This document shows positions 7,124 to 14,880 of a stretch of 40,067 nt of DNA, piece after piece. Each line of letters begins with the position of its first letter. Position 1 is the stretch's first letter. Under the pieces are notes generated by a model. It searched no databases. It saw nothing but the letters and a program-made list of their open reading frames with translations, and was not told the origin of the DNA. The stretch is taken from the NCBI GenBank assembly GCA_016180655.1, contig JACPAT010000026.1:1-40067 (forward strand), written 5' to 3'. This stretch comes from Candidatus Methylomirabilota bacterium. Its GTDB lineage: Bacteria > Methylomirabilota > Methylomirabilia > Methylomirabilales > 2-02-FULL-66-22. The position numbers and the translations under genes are program-made.

Positions 7124-8107
7124 CTACCTGGTGAGTCCCGCCTCTTTCATCAGGACGCCCATCGTCTCATCCTGCTCCGCCAGGAACTTCCCGAATTCGG
7201 CTGCGGGCTTGTACAGGATGCCAAACGGTCCCTTGTTCATGAAGTCAACGAACTCTTTGCTCTTCACCACCTTGTCCAGGGCCTTCTCCATCACGGCCAC
7301 GATCTCGGGAGGTGTGCCCTTGGGCAAGGCGATGCCCCGCCACGCGCCCATGGTCCAGTTGATCCCCTGCTCTTTCAGGGTGGGCACATCGGGGAAGGCC
7401 GGGTCCCGCTTGTCCGCCATGTGGGCCAGCGGCCGCACCTTGCCGGCGTCAATGAGGGGACGGCCCTCCACCAGGCTGGCCGTGACCACCTGCACGCCGC
7501 CCGCCACCAGCTCCTGCAGCCCGGTGGCCGCGCCGGTGCTGGGGACCCAGGGCATAGCGTCAATCGGAATGCCGGCCGTCTTCAGCATGCCCGCCCGGGC
7601 CAGATCCCAGATCCCGCCCTTGCCCGTGCCGGAGGCCTTGGGCTTCCCGGGGTTCGCCTTGACGTAGTCCAGCAGTTGCTTCAGGGTCTTCCACTCCGAG
7701 GTGGCAGCGACCTGCACCCCCGCCGGGTCAATGTTGAGGAGGACCGCCGGCGTGAACTCCCGATATGTCAAGGGGGTGAGGCCCATCCAGTGCATCATGG
7801 CCAGTTCCACGGTGACGATGGTGATGGTGTAGCCGTCCGGGGCGGCCGTGGCGCCGGCCGTGTGACCCACGGCGCCGCTGCCGCCGGTCCGATTGACGAC
7901 GGTCACCGGCTGGCCCAGCTCCTTCTCCAGGAGGACGGCCACCATGCGGGCGATGCGGTCCGTGCCGCCGCCGGCCGCCCACGGGCAGATGAGCTGGATC
8001 GGCCGGCTGGGATACTTGGCCTGGGCCGCGGCGGGCGCAGGCAAGGTCGTCACCAATACCAGTGCGGAGAGGAAGAGGATGAGTCCCGAACTGATCCAGC
8101 GTCGCAT
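7124..8107 (-). CDS. tctC: Tripartite tricarboxylate transporter substrate-binding protein TctC (Bug family)
   Basis: This 327-residue periplasmic protein has a signal peptide that is probably cleaved at AAAQA-KYPSRPI. The mature start YPSRPIQLICPWAAGGGTDRIAR is the hallmark of the Bug/TctC family; the GGGTD loop contacts the substrate carboxylate. NRTGGSGAVGH is the second conserved binding loop. The ligand is likely a small organic acid, but the Bug family also binds aromatic acids, amino acids and nicotinate, so it cannot be named. The ATG at 8107 follows AAGGAGGTGG. A small GC hairpin at 8128-8144 lies just before this ribosome binding site. It is the first gene of tctCBA. Confidence 0.95.
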   Translation of the reverse strand: MRRWISSGLILFLSALVLVTTLPAPAAAQAKYPSRPIQLICPWAAGGGTDRIARMVAVLLEKELGQPVTVVNRTGGSGAVGHTAGATAAPDGYTITIVTVELAMMHWMGLTPLTYREFTPAVLLNIDPAGVQVAATSEWKTLKQLLDYVKANPGKPKASGTGKGGIWDLARAGMLKTAGIPIDAMPWVPSTGAATGLQELVAGGVQVVTASLVEGRPLIDAGKVRPLAHMADKRDPAFPDVPTLKEQGINWTMGAWRGIALPKGTPPEIVAVMEKALDKVVKSKEFVDFMNKGPFGILYKPAAEFGKFLAEQDETMGVLMKEAGLTR

Positions 8108-8176
8108 GAGGCCACCTCCTTGGGATGGGCCGCCTCCGGCGGCCTACCTCTGCCAAAATGCTCCCACAGCCCTGCA

Positions 8177-8204
8177 CGTATCACAGGCGACGCCCGGCTG
8201 TCAA
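8177..8204 (-). promoter_or_regulatory. Promoter of the tctCBA operon
   Basis: On the minus strand a perfect TTGACA (plus positions 8199-8204) is followed after 16 bp by GATACG, about 70 bp before the tctC start. The leader includes the perfect 7-bp-arm hairpin at 8128-8144 immediately upstream of the Shine-Dalgarno sequence. The -35 match is strong and the -10 match moderate. Confidence 0.55.
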
Positions 8205-8330
8205 GGCGACGATGGCGAGGGTTCACCGCGGGATACATTGCCTGGTGGCGTGAGATTCGAGGGGCGAGGATGCATCCGGGGAGGGGCTCGCCACTGGAAA
8301 ATTTCGGAGTCCTGTGCTACGGTCCCTCGC

Positions 8331-8918
8331 ATGGAGAGCACGCGGCGCGGGCGATCGGAGGCCGCGGCGAGAACCGGGCGAGGCGTCACAGCCGGGCGCG
8401 GGGGCGGCTCCCGGCGGGCGGACCCCCGGAGGTATGTCACCCGGGGGCGCCTCGGGTTTCTCACGGTGGCGGACGGCGGGCGGTCGGCGACGCTCATGGT
8501 GGGGCCGGTTCGAGGGCCCGAGCATCTGGAGCTGATCCATCGCGCCGGGTTCTACCATGTCCCGGTTTCCGCCATCGCCGCCTTCCGAACCGCCGTGGCC
8601 TACATCGCCTTCTACGAGAGCGCCTCCCGTTTCCACCGCCGGACAGGGCTGATCCGGGAGTACGCCGCGGTCCTCGGCATCTCGCGCGTGCGCCGCTGCG
8701 ACCTGCCCGGCTTGACCTGGCCGGCACGCGGCGCCCGGGACGCCCCCTACTACCGCTTTGACCTGGGGCCGATGCAGGCGCTTCCCCGGCCCATCACGAA
8801 TCCGGACCGGCTTCGCGTCGCGTTCCGGTTCCCCGACTTCGAGCGGTTCCGCGCCGCCGCGACGCTCCGGGATCTGGGACCGCGTGGGCCCCGGGATCCG
8901 AAGGCGGGAGACCGCTGA
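8331..8918 (+). CDS. Protein of unknown function
   Basis: This 195-residue, Arg-rich, probably cytoplasmic protein has no family I can name. The first 35 or so residues are low-complexity (Arg, Gly, Ala), and the folded part probably begins near YVTRGRLGFLTV. Distinct blocks are FYHVPVSAIAAFRTAVAYIAFYESASRF, PYYRFDLGPMQALPRPI and LRVAFRFPDFERF, which look like a conserved alpha/beta domain rather than chance coding. The ATG at 8331 has no clear Shine-Dalgarno, so the start is uncertain. It is divergent from tctC across a 223-bp gap and followed by a repeat-rich gap before the PPOX gene. Confidence 0.65.
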   Translation: MESTRRGRSEAAARTGRGVTAGRGGGSRRADPRRYVTRGRLGFLTVADGGRSATLMVGPVRGPEHLELIHRAGFYHVPVSAIAAFRTAVAYIAFYESASRFHRRTGLIREYAAVLGISRVRRCDLPGLTWPARGARDAPYYRFDLGPMQALPRPITNPDRLRVAFRFPDFERFRAAATLRDLGPRGPRDPKAGDR

Positions 8919-8984
8919 GGAGCGCCCCCGGTGGGATACTACCAGAACAGATGAGGGGCCAGATGAGTCAGCGCGGACTAGGCC

Positions 8985-9130
8985 GCAACCACAGATGAAC
9001 ACAGATGAACACAGATGTTTATGGCATGTTTTCTCCGTGAATCTGCGTAATCTGTCCGCCTGTGGCGGACCAGGGCTCCATCTGCGGTTAGAGCCGGCCT
9101 TGGCGCCTTGGCGGTTGGGAATTTCGGATC
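8985..9130. repeat. Palindromic interspersed repeat, copy 2, with adjoining short-unit repeats
   Basis: The left part has three tandem acagatgaac-type units (8985-9018). The right part has aatctgcgtaatctgt and ends in atctgcggtta near 9089, giving inverted ends as in copy 1. It runs into gccttggcgccttggcggtt at about 9096-9116 and aatttcggat at 9120-9130, the same two short-unit families seen at 36-91. It occupies most of the gap before the PPOX gene and lies just upstream of that gene's ribosome binding site. Confidence 0.6.
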
Positions 9131-9147
9131 GGGGTGAGGAGCAACCG

Positions 9148-9552
9148 ATGCGCCTAAAGAAGGTCGAGCGGGAGTTCATCGCGTTCCAGCGGGTCTGCCG
9201 CGTGGCCACGGCCAGGCGGGACGGGACGCCCCACAACGTTCCGGTCTGCCCGATCCTGGACGGGGATCGGATCTACTTTGCCTCGGCCGCCGACGGGGTC
9301 AAGGTGCGGAACGTCCAGGCCACCGGCCGGGTGGCACTGGCCTTCGACGAGTACACGGAAATCTGGTCGGGCCTGAAGGGCGTCCTGGTCTGGGGAACGG
9401 CCCGGGTGATCCAGGCCGGCCCGGCCTTCCGGCGGATCCGGAAGCTCCTCTACCAGCGGTACCCGCAGTACGAGGGCTACGCCGCGCTGGAGGAGCGGGC
9501 ATCGGTCATCGTCGAGGTGACCCCGACCCGGACGTTCCACTGGGGGCTGTAA
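9148..9552 (+). CDS. Pyridoxamine 5'-phosphate oxidase-fold (FMN-binding) protein
   Basis: This 134-residue protein has the split-barrel fold of PPOX-family proteins. The opening CRVATARRDGTPHNVPVCPI strand pair, the DRIYFASAADGVKVRNVQ turn and the GRVALAFDEY strand are typical of the small PNPOx-like group that binds FMN or F420. Such proteins reduce or oxidise small molecules, and the substrate is not predictable. The ATG at 9148 follows GGTGAGGAG at about 6 bp; upstream in-frame sequence is repeat-derived and not used. It is followed by a hairpin repeat and the uracil-DNA glycosylase gene. Confidence 0.85.
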   Translation: MRLKKVEREFIAFQRVCRVATARRDGTPHNVPVCPILDGDRIYFASAADGVKVRNVQATGRVALAFDEYTEIWSGLKGVLVWGTARVIQAGPAFRRIRKLLYQRYPQYEGYAALEERASVIVEVTPTRTFHWGL

Positions 9553-9560
9553 CCTTCGAC

Positions 9561-9630
9561 CCCTCACCCACAGCCCTCTCCCACTCCACCCAGAGGGTAC
9601 CCGGGAGAGGGGGCGGGAGAGAGGGGTGGA
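9561..9630. repeat. GC-rich imperfect hairpin repeat (ccctctccc type)
   Basis: The block runs from cccctcacccacagccctct at the left to the gggagag/gagagggg units at the right, forming an imperfect inverted repeat between the PPOX and uracil-DNA glycosylase genes. A related element with near-identical logic is at 28504-28561. The right end supplies the purine-rich ggtggagcggg that serves as ribosome binding region for the next gene. Confidence 0.55.
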
Positions 9631-9635
9631 GCGGG

Positions 9636-10358
9636 ATGGATGCGCTGCAGATCCTCCAAGGGGAGGTGGTGGCGTGCCGCAAGTGCCCTCGCCTGGTGGC
9701 GAACCGGGAGCGCGTGGCGCGAGAGAAGGTGCGGCGGTACCGCGATGAGGAATACTGGGGGAAGCCGATCCCGGGCTTCGGTGACCCCGATGCCCGGTTG
9801 CTGATCGTCGGCCTCGCCCCCGCGGCCCACGGGGGCAATCGCACGGGCCGGATCTTCACGGGAGATCGGAGCGGCGACTTCCTCACCCGCGCCCTACATC
9901 GCGCGGGGTTCGCCAATCAGCCCTGGTCCCGCCATAGACGGGACGGCCTCGGGCTTCGGGACTGCTACATCACCGCGGCAATCCGCTGCGCCCCGCCGGA
10001 GAACACGCCCACCCGAGAGGAGCTTCTTGCCTGCCGACCGTACCTGGTGGAAGAGCTTCGGCTGCTCCGCCGGGTGCGGGTCGTCGTGGTGCTTGGCCGG
10101 ATCGCTTTCGAGGCGTTCCTGAGGGCCTGGGTCCAGGCCGGACGCTCCCTGCCGTCCCGGCGACCGGGATTCGCCCACGGCGCCATGGCCGAGCTGCCGG
10201 GTGGGATGATGCTCGTCGCGTCCTATCACCCCAGCCAGCAGAACACGCAGACCGGACGGCTCACCCCCGCCATGTTCCAGCGCATCTTTGCCCGGGCGCG
10301 CCGCGCATTGTCCGCCCCGGCGAACCGCCCGCGGAGCAGCGGGAGCCAAAAGGGATGA
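9636..10358 (+). CDS. Family 5 (UdgB-type) uracil-DNA glycosylase
   Basis: This 240-residue protein excises uracil, and in this family also other deaminated bases, from DNA to start base-excision repair. Motif 1, GLAPAAHGGNRTGR (59-72), is the form seen in UdgB enzymes: it lacks the Asp/Asn/Glu of families 1-4. The downstream ASYHPSQQNTQTGRLT holds the HPSxxN motif 2. Cysteines C14, C17, C118 and C133 are placed to bind the [4Fe-4S] cluster shared by families 4 and 5. The ATG at 9636 is preceded by a purine-rich stretch from the neighbouring repeat. Cytoplasmic. A family 4 assignment is less likely because of motif 1. Confidence 0.93.
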   Translation: MDALQILQGEVVACRKCPRLVANRERVAREKVRRYRDEEYWGKPIPGFGDPDARLLIVGLAPAAHGGNRTGRIFTGDRSGDFLTRALHRAGFANQPWSRHRRDGLGLRDCYITAAIRCAPPENTPTREELLACRPYLVEELRLLRRVRVVVVLGRIAFEAFLRAWVQAGRSLPSRRPGFAHGAMAELPGGMMLVASYHPSQQNTQTGRLTPAMFQRIFARARRALSAPANRPRSSGSQKG

Positions 10359-10385
10359 ACTGGGGCCCCGATCCACACAGGCGGC

Positions 10386-10414
10386 TTGCCAGGCGCCGAT
10401 TCGTCTGCTATATG
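10386..10414 (+). promoter_or_regulatory. Promoter upstream of the small protein gene at 10455
   Basis: TTGCCA at 10386-10391 and TATATG at 10409-10414 are separated by 17 bp. A strong GGAGG lies at 10444-10448 and the GTG start at 10455, giving a short leader. This is a good sigma-70 match and argues against starting the downstream gene at the in-frame codon at 10386, which overlaps the promoter. Confidence 0.6.
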
Positions 10415-10454
10415 TATCGTGTGTTCGGTCGGATCTGAAGCCGAGGAGGGTTCC

Positions 10455-10700
10455 GTGGACGAACCGTTGTCCCAGCGCATCCTGGACATCATCTTCCAAG
10501 ACCCCGACGTGCGGCGCCTGTACAAGGAGTCGCTCACGGACTGGATCCTGGATACGCAGCCCCGCACGGCGCCCCTGGATGCGGCGGCCCTGGTGCAGTA
10601 CCTGACGGCGCACCAACCGGACCTCTTGAATCGGCTGAAGATCAACGTGCGGATCAAGGAGGACTTGGCCCGCGCGCTGGAGTCCATCGAGCGGAACTGA
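10455..10700 (+). CDS. Small protein of unknown function
   Basis: This 81-residue acidic, soluble, mostly helical protein contains RILDIIFQDPDVRRLYKES and, near the end, NRLKINVRIKEDLARALESI. I recognise no domain. The GTG at 10455 follows GAGGAGGG, which is preferred over the longer in-frame start at 10386 because that codon sits in the promoter. No membrane segment or signal is seen. It lies between the uracil-DNA glycosylase and nucleoside hydrolase genes with no obvious functional connection and appears to have its own promoter. Confidence 0.65.
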   Translation: MDEPLSQRILDIIFQDPDVRRLYKESLTDWILDTQPRTAPLDAAALVQYLTAHQPDLLNRLKINVRIKEDLARALESIERN

Positions 10701-10931
10701 TCTCCCGTACGGCTCCCACCTCCTCGCCCGGCATTCCCCTCGCGCTCTCGTGGTCTGGATCGCACTTCCTCTTCCCAGGTGTCGTTGGTCCGCTGATGTT
10801 AGACCCGTCGTCGTGGCGTGCGCCAGCCCCCGGAAGCACCGGAGAGCCGATGGGCGGGAATCCTGTGGGAATCCCGTTGGATCGTGCGGATGCCCGTGGC
10901 CTCCGAGGCGGGGGCAGGGGCTGAGGGCCTC

Positions 10932-11864
10932 ATGGGCCGGCGGCGGGTGCTTCTGGACGTGGACACGGGTGTGGACGACGGCCTGGCCCTCATGCTGGCG
11001 ATCCGTTCGCCGGAACTGGAGGTCCTGGGGATCACCACGGTGAGCGGGAACGTCCCGGTCGCCCGGTCCACGGCCAACACGCTCCTGGTGCTGGAGATGC
11101 TCGGGGCGTCCACGATCCCCGTCGTGGCGGGCGCGGCCGCGCCGCTCGCGCGAGAACCCTTCACGGCGGCCGAGGTGCACGGCAGCGACGGGCTGGGCGG
11201 CGTGACCCAGCAGTACCCGGCGCCGTCGAGCCGGGCCGGACAGGGTGCCGCCGAATTCCTGCTGGAGACGATCCGGCGGTTTCCGGGGGAGCTGACGCTG
11301 ATCGCCACGGGACCCCTGACCAATGTGGCAACGGCGATCCAGCGGGATGCCGAGGCCATGCACCGCCTTCGGGGTGTCACGGTCATGGGAGGCGCCATCC
11401 GCGTGCCGGGAAACGTGGGGCCCACGACGGAGTTCAACTTCGCCGTGGATCCGGAGGCGGCGGCGATCGTCCTCGGGGCGGGACTCCTGCTCACGCTGGT
11501 GCCCCTGGATGTGACGGAGCAGGTGATCCTTTCCCGGCAGGATGTCGACGAGGCGGGGGACGGCGGACCGCTCCAGGGATTCATCCGGGGGATGACGGCC
11601 GCGACCATGGCCTTCCACCGGGACCACGAGGGCTTCGACGGGATGTTCCTCCACGATCCGCTGGCCGTGGGGGTCATTGTGGATCCCTCCCTGGTCCGGG
11701 GGCAGGCGATGGCCGTGGCGATCGAGTGCCGGGGGGAGCTGACCGCGGGCATGGCGGTGGCGGACCTAAGGCGGCGGAGCCGGACCGCTCCCACGGCCAC
11801 GGTGTGCGTCGAGGTGGAAGCGGCCCGATTCCTGCACCTTTTCACACAGCGAGTCCTGCGCTAG
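10932..11864 (+). CDS. Nucleoside hydrolase (inosine-uridine-preferring family)
   Basis: This 310-residue protein cleaves ribonucleosides to base and ribose in purine/pyrimidine salvage. The N-terminal DVDTGVDD (9-16) is the Ca2+-binding DxDxGxDD signature. EFNFAVDPEAA and FLHDPLAVG carry the Asn and the second Asp that complete the metal and ribose site. The length is typical for the family. The ATG at 10932 is chosen because the protein fold begins at once (MGRRRVLLDVDTG); upstream in-frame sequence back to 10818 is Arg/Glu-rich and not family-like. The 231-bp gap before it holds no recognisable feature beyond a direct repeat of gggaatcc at about 10858 and 10869. Confidence 0.93.
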   Translation: MGRRRVLLDVDTGVDDGLALMLAIRSPELEVLGITTVSGNVPVARSTANTLLVLEMLGASTIPVVAGAAAPLAREPFTAAEVHGSDGLGGVTQQYPAPSSRAGQGAAEFLLETIRRFPGELTLIATGPLTNVATAIQRDAEAMHRLRGVTVMGGAIRVPGNVGPTTEFNFAVDPEAAAIVLGAGLLLTLVPLDVTEQVILSRQDVDEAGDGGPLQGFIRGMTAATMAFHRDHEGFDGMFLHDPLAVGVIVDPSLVRGQAMAVAIECRGELTAGMAVADLRRRSRTAPTATVCVEVEAARFLHLFTQRVLR

Positions 11865-11987
11865 GCCCCGGGACGGCTTCCCGCCGGGTTCGGCCGCCCG
11901 TAGGCACCGGAGTTCGAGCAGCGGAATCGGGGGGCAGCCGGTCCGACTGACCGGAAGGCAGGCAGATTCTTTCTCCAGAGGTCTGAA

Positions 11988-13070
11988 GTGGATCAGGCAG
12001 GCAACGTTGGTCTTCCTCCCCTGGCGCCGTCCGGGAACGGAGAGGTCGGGGAGCTGATTGACCGGCTGGTGAATGCGGCGGGAGGATCCCCGCACGCCGA
12101 ATTCCTGCACGAGATGGTGCAGACGGTCCTCCGGCTGATCGAGGACCAGGCGGATCGCGGGGATATCAAGATCGTGAACGCCGCCCTCCGGGAGCTCATC
12201 CACGCCTTCCGCGTGTTCGCCCCGTACCGGGGCATCCGAAAGGTGACGATGTTCGGCTCCGCCCGCACGACGGAGGATCAGCCGGAATACCAGCAGGCCC
12301 TGGCCTTCGCCCACGAGGTCAGCCGGCTGGGCTGGATGGTGATCACGGGGGCCGGCGACGGCATCATGAAGGCGGGCCAGGGTGGGGCCGGCCGGGGGCG
12401 GAGCTTCGGCGTGAACATCCGGCTCCCCTTCGACCAGCCGGCCAACGAGTTCATCCAGAACGATTCCAAGCTGATCACGTTCAAGTACTTCTTCACCCGG
12501 AAGCTCATCTTCGTGAAGGAGACCGACGCCATCGCCCTCTTTCCCGGCGGCTTCGGCACCCTGGACGAGGCCTTCGAGATCCTGACACTGGTCCAGACGG
12601 GGAAAAGCAATCCGCTGCCGGTGGTGTGCGTGGATCGGCCGGGCGGCGATTACTGGAAGACCTGGGAGGGCTACGTGCGCAACGTCCTGCTGGCGCGCGG
12701 CCTGATTGCGCCCGAGGATCTCTGCCTGTACCGGGTCACCGACAGGCTCGACGTGGCCGTCGCCGAGGTCACCGGGTTCTACCGCAACTACCACAGCAGC
12801 CGCTACGTGGGGGACCGGCTGGTGATCCGCCTCCAGCACGCCCCGAGCGGCGAAGACCTGGAACGCCTCAATCGGGAGTTCCCGGACATCCTGGTGGACG
12901 GCGCAATCACGGCGAGCCCTGCCTTGCCTGAAGAGGGCAACGACCCCGCCTTGGCGGGGCTCGCCCATCTGCCCCGCCTCACGCTGCACTTCAACCGGCG
13001 CGATGTCGGCAGGCTCCGCCAGCTCATTGACGCCCTGAACCAGCTTCTCGCCGTCTCGCCGGCCGCCTGA
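11988..13070 (+). CDS. LOG-family (TIGR00730-like) Rossmann-fold nucleotide hydrolase
   Basis: This 360-residue protein has a central LOG domain with FGSARTTEDQPEY at the first strand and the PGGFGTLDE signature at about residues 186-194. The ARKLIFV-like TRKLIFVKETDAI segment supplies the conserved Arg. Members cleave nucleoside 5'-monophosphates, including cytokinin nucleotides, to ribose-5-phosphate and free base. It is longer than the core enzymes (about 190): an N-terminal helical region of roughly 80 residues and a C-terminal extension of about 90 are added. The GTG at 11988 follows CAGAGG. Placement next to a nucleoside hydrolase suggests a nucleotide/nucleoside breakdown pair, which is inference. 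Confidence 0.9.
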   Translation: MDQAGNVGLPPLAPSGNGEVGELIDRLVNAAGGSPHAEFLHEMVQTVLRLIEDQADRGDIKIVNAALRELIHAFRVFAPYRGIRKVTMFGSARTTEDQPEYQQALAFAHEVSRLGWMVITGAGDGIMKAGQGGAGRGRSFGVNIRLPFDQPANEFIQNDSKLITFKYFFTRKLIFVKETDAIALFPGGFGTLDEAFEILTLVQTGKSNPLPVVCVDRPGGDYWKTWEGYVRNVLLARGLIAPEDLCLYRVTDRLDVAVAEVTGFYRNYHSSRYVGDRLVIRLQHAPSGEDLERLNREFPDILVDGAITASPALPEEGNDPALAGLAHLPRLTLHFNRRDVGRLRQLIDALNQLLAVSPAA

Positions 13071-13173
13071 CCGGCGGTCCGCGCCAGGGCGCCATCCACC
13101 GGGCCATTCCTCTCCGATTCCCCGGTCGTGTAAGTCCCCTCACAGTCCCGTCCCGGTCCAAGGGACATCATGC

Positions 13174-13202
13174 TTGAGGAAACCCAGCCACCATTGTAGA
13201 GT
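13174..13202 (+). promoter_or_regulatory. Promoter of the cytochrome/ACIII region
   Basis: TTGAGG at 13174-13179 and TAGAGT at 13197-13202 are separated by 17 bp, 35 bp before the start of the first cytochrome gene. A second TAGAGT occurs at 14812-14817 upstream of actA but without a convincing -35, so the long act transcript may begin here, at that second site, or at both. Confidence 0.55.
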
Positions 13203-13236
13203 CGCTCCACCACGGGGCCGAACGCGGAGGGACTGC

Positions 13237-14214
13237 ATGCGCCGGAGCAATCTGGTCGCGAGCATCATCGTATCGGGTGCGTTACTCTGGGGGGCCGAGG
13301 CGAAGGGCGAGGCCACGCTCGCCGGCACGGTGAAGAACGCGGCGGGACAGCCGCTGCCGGGCCTGGCCCTGATGGAGATCGGCGAACTACATGGGAACGT
13401 GTGGGGGCCGGGCACCCTGGTGGACGAGCGGGGCGAGTTCAAGATCGAGGTCCCCAAGGGCGGGCAGTACGGCCTGCACGTCTACTCCGGCGGGTACCTC
13501 TACCATCCCGAGGCGGTGCTGCTGGAGGAGGGCAAGACGGTCCGGGTGACGGTGACCCTGATTCCCGAGGGGACGCGGGCCAACGATCCGATCATCAAGC
13601 GGCTGGGCTTCTTCCCCTGGGAGGGGAACCAGGGGAAGACGACCTACGTCAAGCTGGACGTGGCGGACCCCAACGACGATCTGGGCCCCCAGGTCCTGGC
13701 GTTCAATGCCAGGACGGGTCGCGGCTACGCCCTGGATCCGCCCAGGCAGGTCCGGAACCTGAAGGAGGATTTCCCCCAGGGCGTCTACCAGCTTCCAGTG
13801 GATACCTCCAAGGCACCGATCGAGCCCAAGGACTGGTACTTCGTCATCGCCGACCACCAGTGCAACACCACGGACATTTTGAGCTACCCCCACCAGCCCC
13901 AGCCTCCACGGGTAGTCCGGGTGATCATGGGGGCCCGGCCGGTCTCGGCCGACACGGGGCGGGACCTGTTCCAGCTCTACTGTACCCGATGTCATTACTC
14001 CGATCGGACGGACACGAAGACAGGGCCGGGGCTGCGCGGCCTGTTCGGCCGGGAGACCCTCCCCAGCAGCAACACGCCGGTAAGCGAGGACAATGTCAAG
14101 CACCAGATCTTCACGGGATCGAGGCCCGAGGTCAAGGGAGACCGGATGCCTCCCTTCGGTCACCTGCCCCCAGGGGACATCCAGAGCCTCCTCCTGTTCC
14201 TGAGGACCTTGTGA
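13237..14214 (+). CDS. Exported protein with carboxypeptidase-regulatory-like domain and C-terminal monoheme cytochrome c
   Basis: This 325-residue protein has a signal peptide (MRRSNLVASIIVSGALLWG). A beta-sandwich of the carboxypeptidase-regulatory type follows (ATLAGTVKNAAGQPLPGLAL through YPEAV-like strands, about 25-110), then a middle region of unknown fold, then a class I cytochrome c domain. The haem site is CTRCH near residue 249, with a Met-containing DRMPPFG segment as probable axial ligand. It likely acts in the periplasm as an electron carrier or docking protein near complex III. The ATG at 13237 follows GGAGGG. The domain combination is unusual. It is followed 28 bp later by a second cytochrome gene. 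Confidence 0.85.
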   Translation: MRRSNLVASIIVSGALLWGAEAKGEATLAGTVKNAAGQPLPGLALMEIGELHGNVWGPGTLVDERGEFKIEVPKGGQYGLHVYSGGYLYHPEAVLLEEGKTVRVTVTLIPEGTRANDPIIKRLGFFPWEGNQGKTTYVKLDVADPNDDLGPQVLAFNARTGRGYALDPPRQVRNLKEDFPQGVYQLPVDTSKAPIEPKDWYFVIADHQCNTTDILSYPHQPQPPRVVRVIMGARPVSADTGRDLFQLYCTRCHYSDRTDTKTGPGLRGLFGRETLPSSNTPVSEDNVKHQIFTGSRPEVKGDRMPPFGHLPPGDIQSLLLFLRTL

Positions 14215-14242
14215 CGGGCATCACGCAGAGAGGGGACCACGC

Positions 14243-14632
14243 ATGGTGAGGACGAGCCGTCTCGGATCCATCCTGCTTGCCGGGCTGGTAGGGGCGGGAG
14301 TCGTGGCCCTCGCCGCCGCGCAGCAGGCGAACATCGCCAACGGGAAGGAAAAGTACCTGGAGCACTGCGCCTCCTGCCACGGCAAGGAGGGGAAGGGGGA
14401 CGGTCCGGACGCCAAAGACCTCAACCCCAAGCCGCGCAACCACACCGATGGCAACGTCATGAACCGCCTGCGGGACAACTACCTCTTCACCGTCGTCAAG
14501 AACGGCGGACAGGCGGTGGGCAAATCCGACCAGATGCCCGGCTGGGGGAACATCCTCTCGGACCAGGACATCACCGATGTGATCGCCTTCGTCCGCACCC
14601 TGGCCAAGCCCCCGTACAAGCCGACGAGATAG
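14243..14632 (+). CDS. Periplasmic monoheme cytochrome c
   Basis: This 129-residue protein has a signal peptide (hydrophobic stretch about 8-25) and a class I cytochrome c domain. CASCHGKEGKGDGP binds the haem, and SDQMPGWGNILSDQDITDVIAFVRTL provides the distal Met and the C-terminal helix. Small cytochromes of this kind accept electrons from alternative complex III and pass them to an oxidase. It starts 28 bp after the previous cytochrome gene and is followed by a palindromic repeat and then actA. The acceptor role is inferred from position. Confidence 0.92.
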   Translation: MVRTSRLGSILLAGLVGAGVVALAAAQQANIANGKEKYLEHCASCHGKEGKGDGPDAKDLNPKPRNHTDGNVMNRLRDNYLFTVVKNGGQAVGKSDQMPGWGNILSDQDITDVIAFVRTLAKPPYKPTR

Positions 14633-14648
14633 CCGGCGACCCCCTGAT

Positions 14649-14717
14649 GCATTTCGGATGGCGAATTTCGGATGGCGAATTTTCAATCCGAAATTCGAAA
14701 TCCGACATTCGAAATGC
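14649..14717. repeat. Palindromic attcgaaat-family repeat between cytochrome c and actA
   Basis: The 69-bp element begins gcatttcg and ends cgaaatgc. The left half has two gcgaatttcggatg-like units and the right half complementary aatccgaaattcgaaa units, so the whole can fold on itself. It is much more AT-rich than its surroundings. A 7-bp direct repeat, gccggcg, flanks it at 14632 and 14727, but this could be chance in GC-rich DNA. It splits the cytochrome pair from the act genes. Confidence 0.65.
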
Positions 14718-14880
14718 CCGTGGCATGCCGGCGCCCCGGCCGTCCTTCCGGCGTGGCGTCCTTGTCTCCTCGACGTGTAACGTCGCCGACTGCCGCATGC
14801 GGGTAAGCGGATAGAGTCGAGGGGCCGGATCGGGAGGCCGGGCTCCATGCCCGTCTGAATGGGTCACAGTAAAGAGGAAG

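Noticed and set aside
7031-8761. A 576-codon plus-strand open frame across tctC
   Set aside because: It is antisense to tctC and then shadows the 8331-8918 gene in another frame; composition is that of a complementary-strand artefact.
8985-9018. A CRISPR-like or iteron array of cagatgaac units
   Set aside because: The units are about 10 bp without spacers and belong to a palindromic repeat family also found elsewhere; no replication genes are nearby.
10858-10877. Direct repeat of gggaatcc as an operator
   Set aside because: Two 8-bp copies with a 3-bp gap and no promoter beside them are not enough to support a regulatory site.
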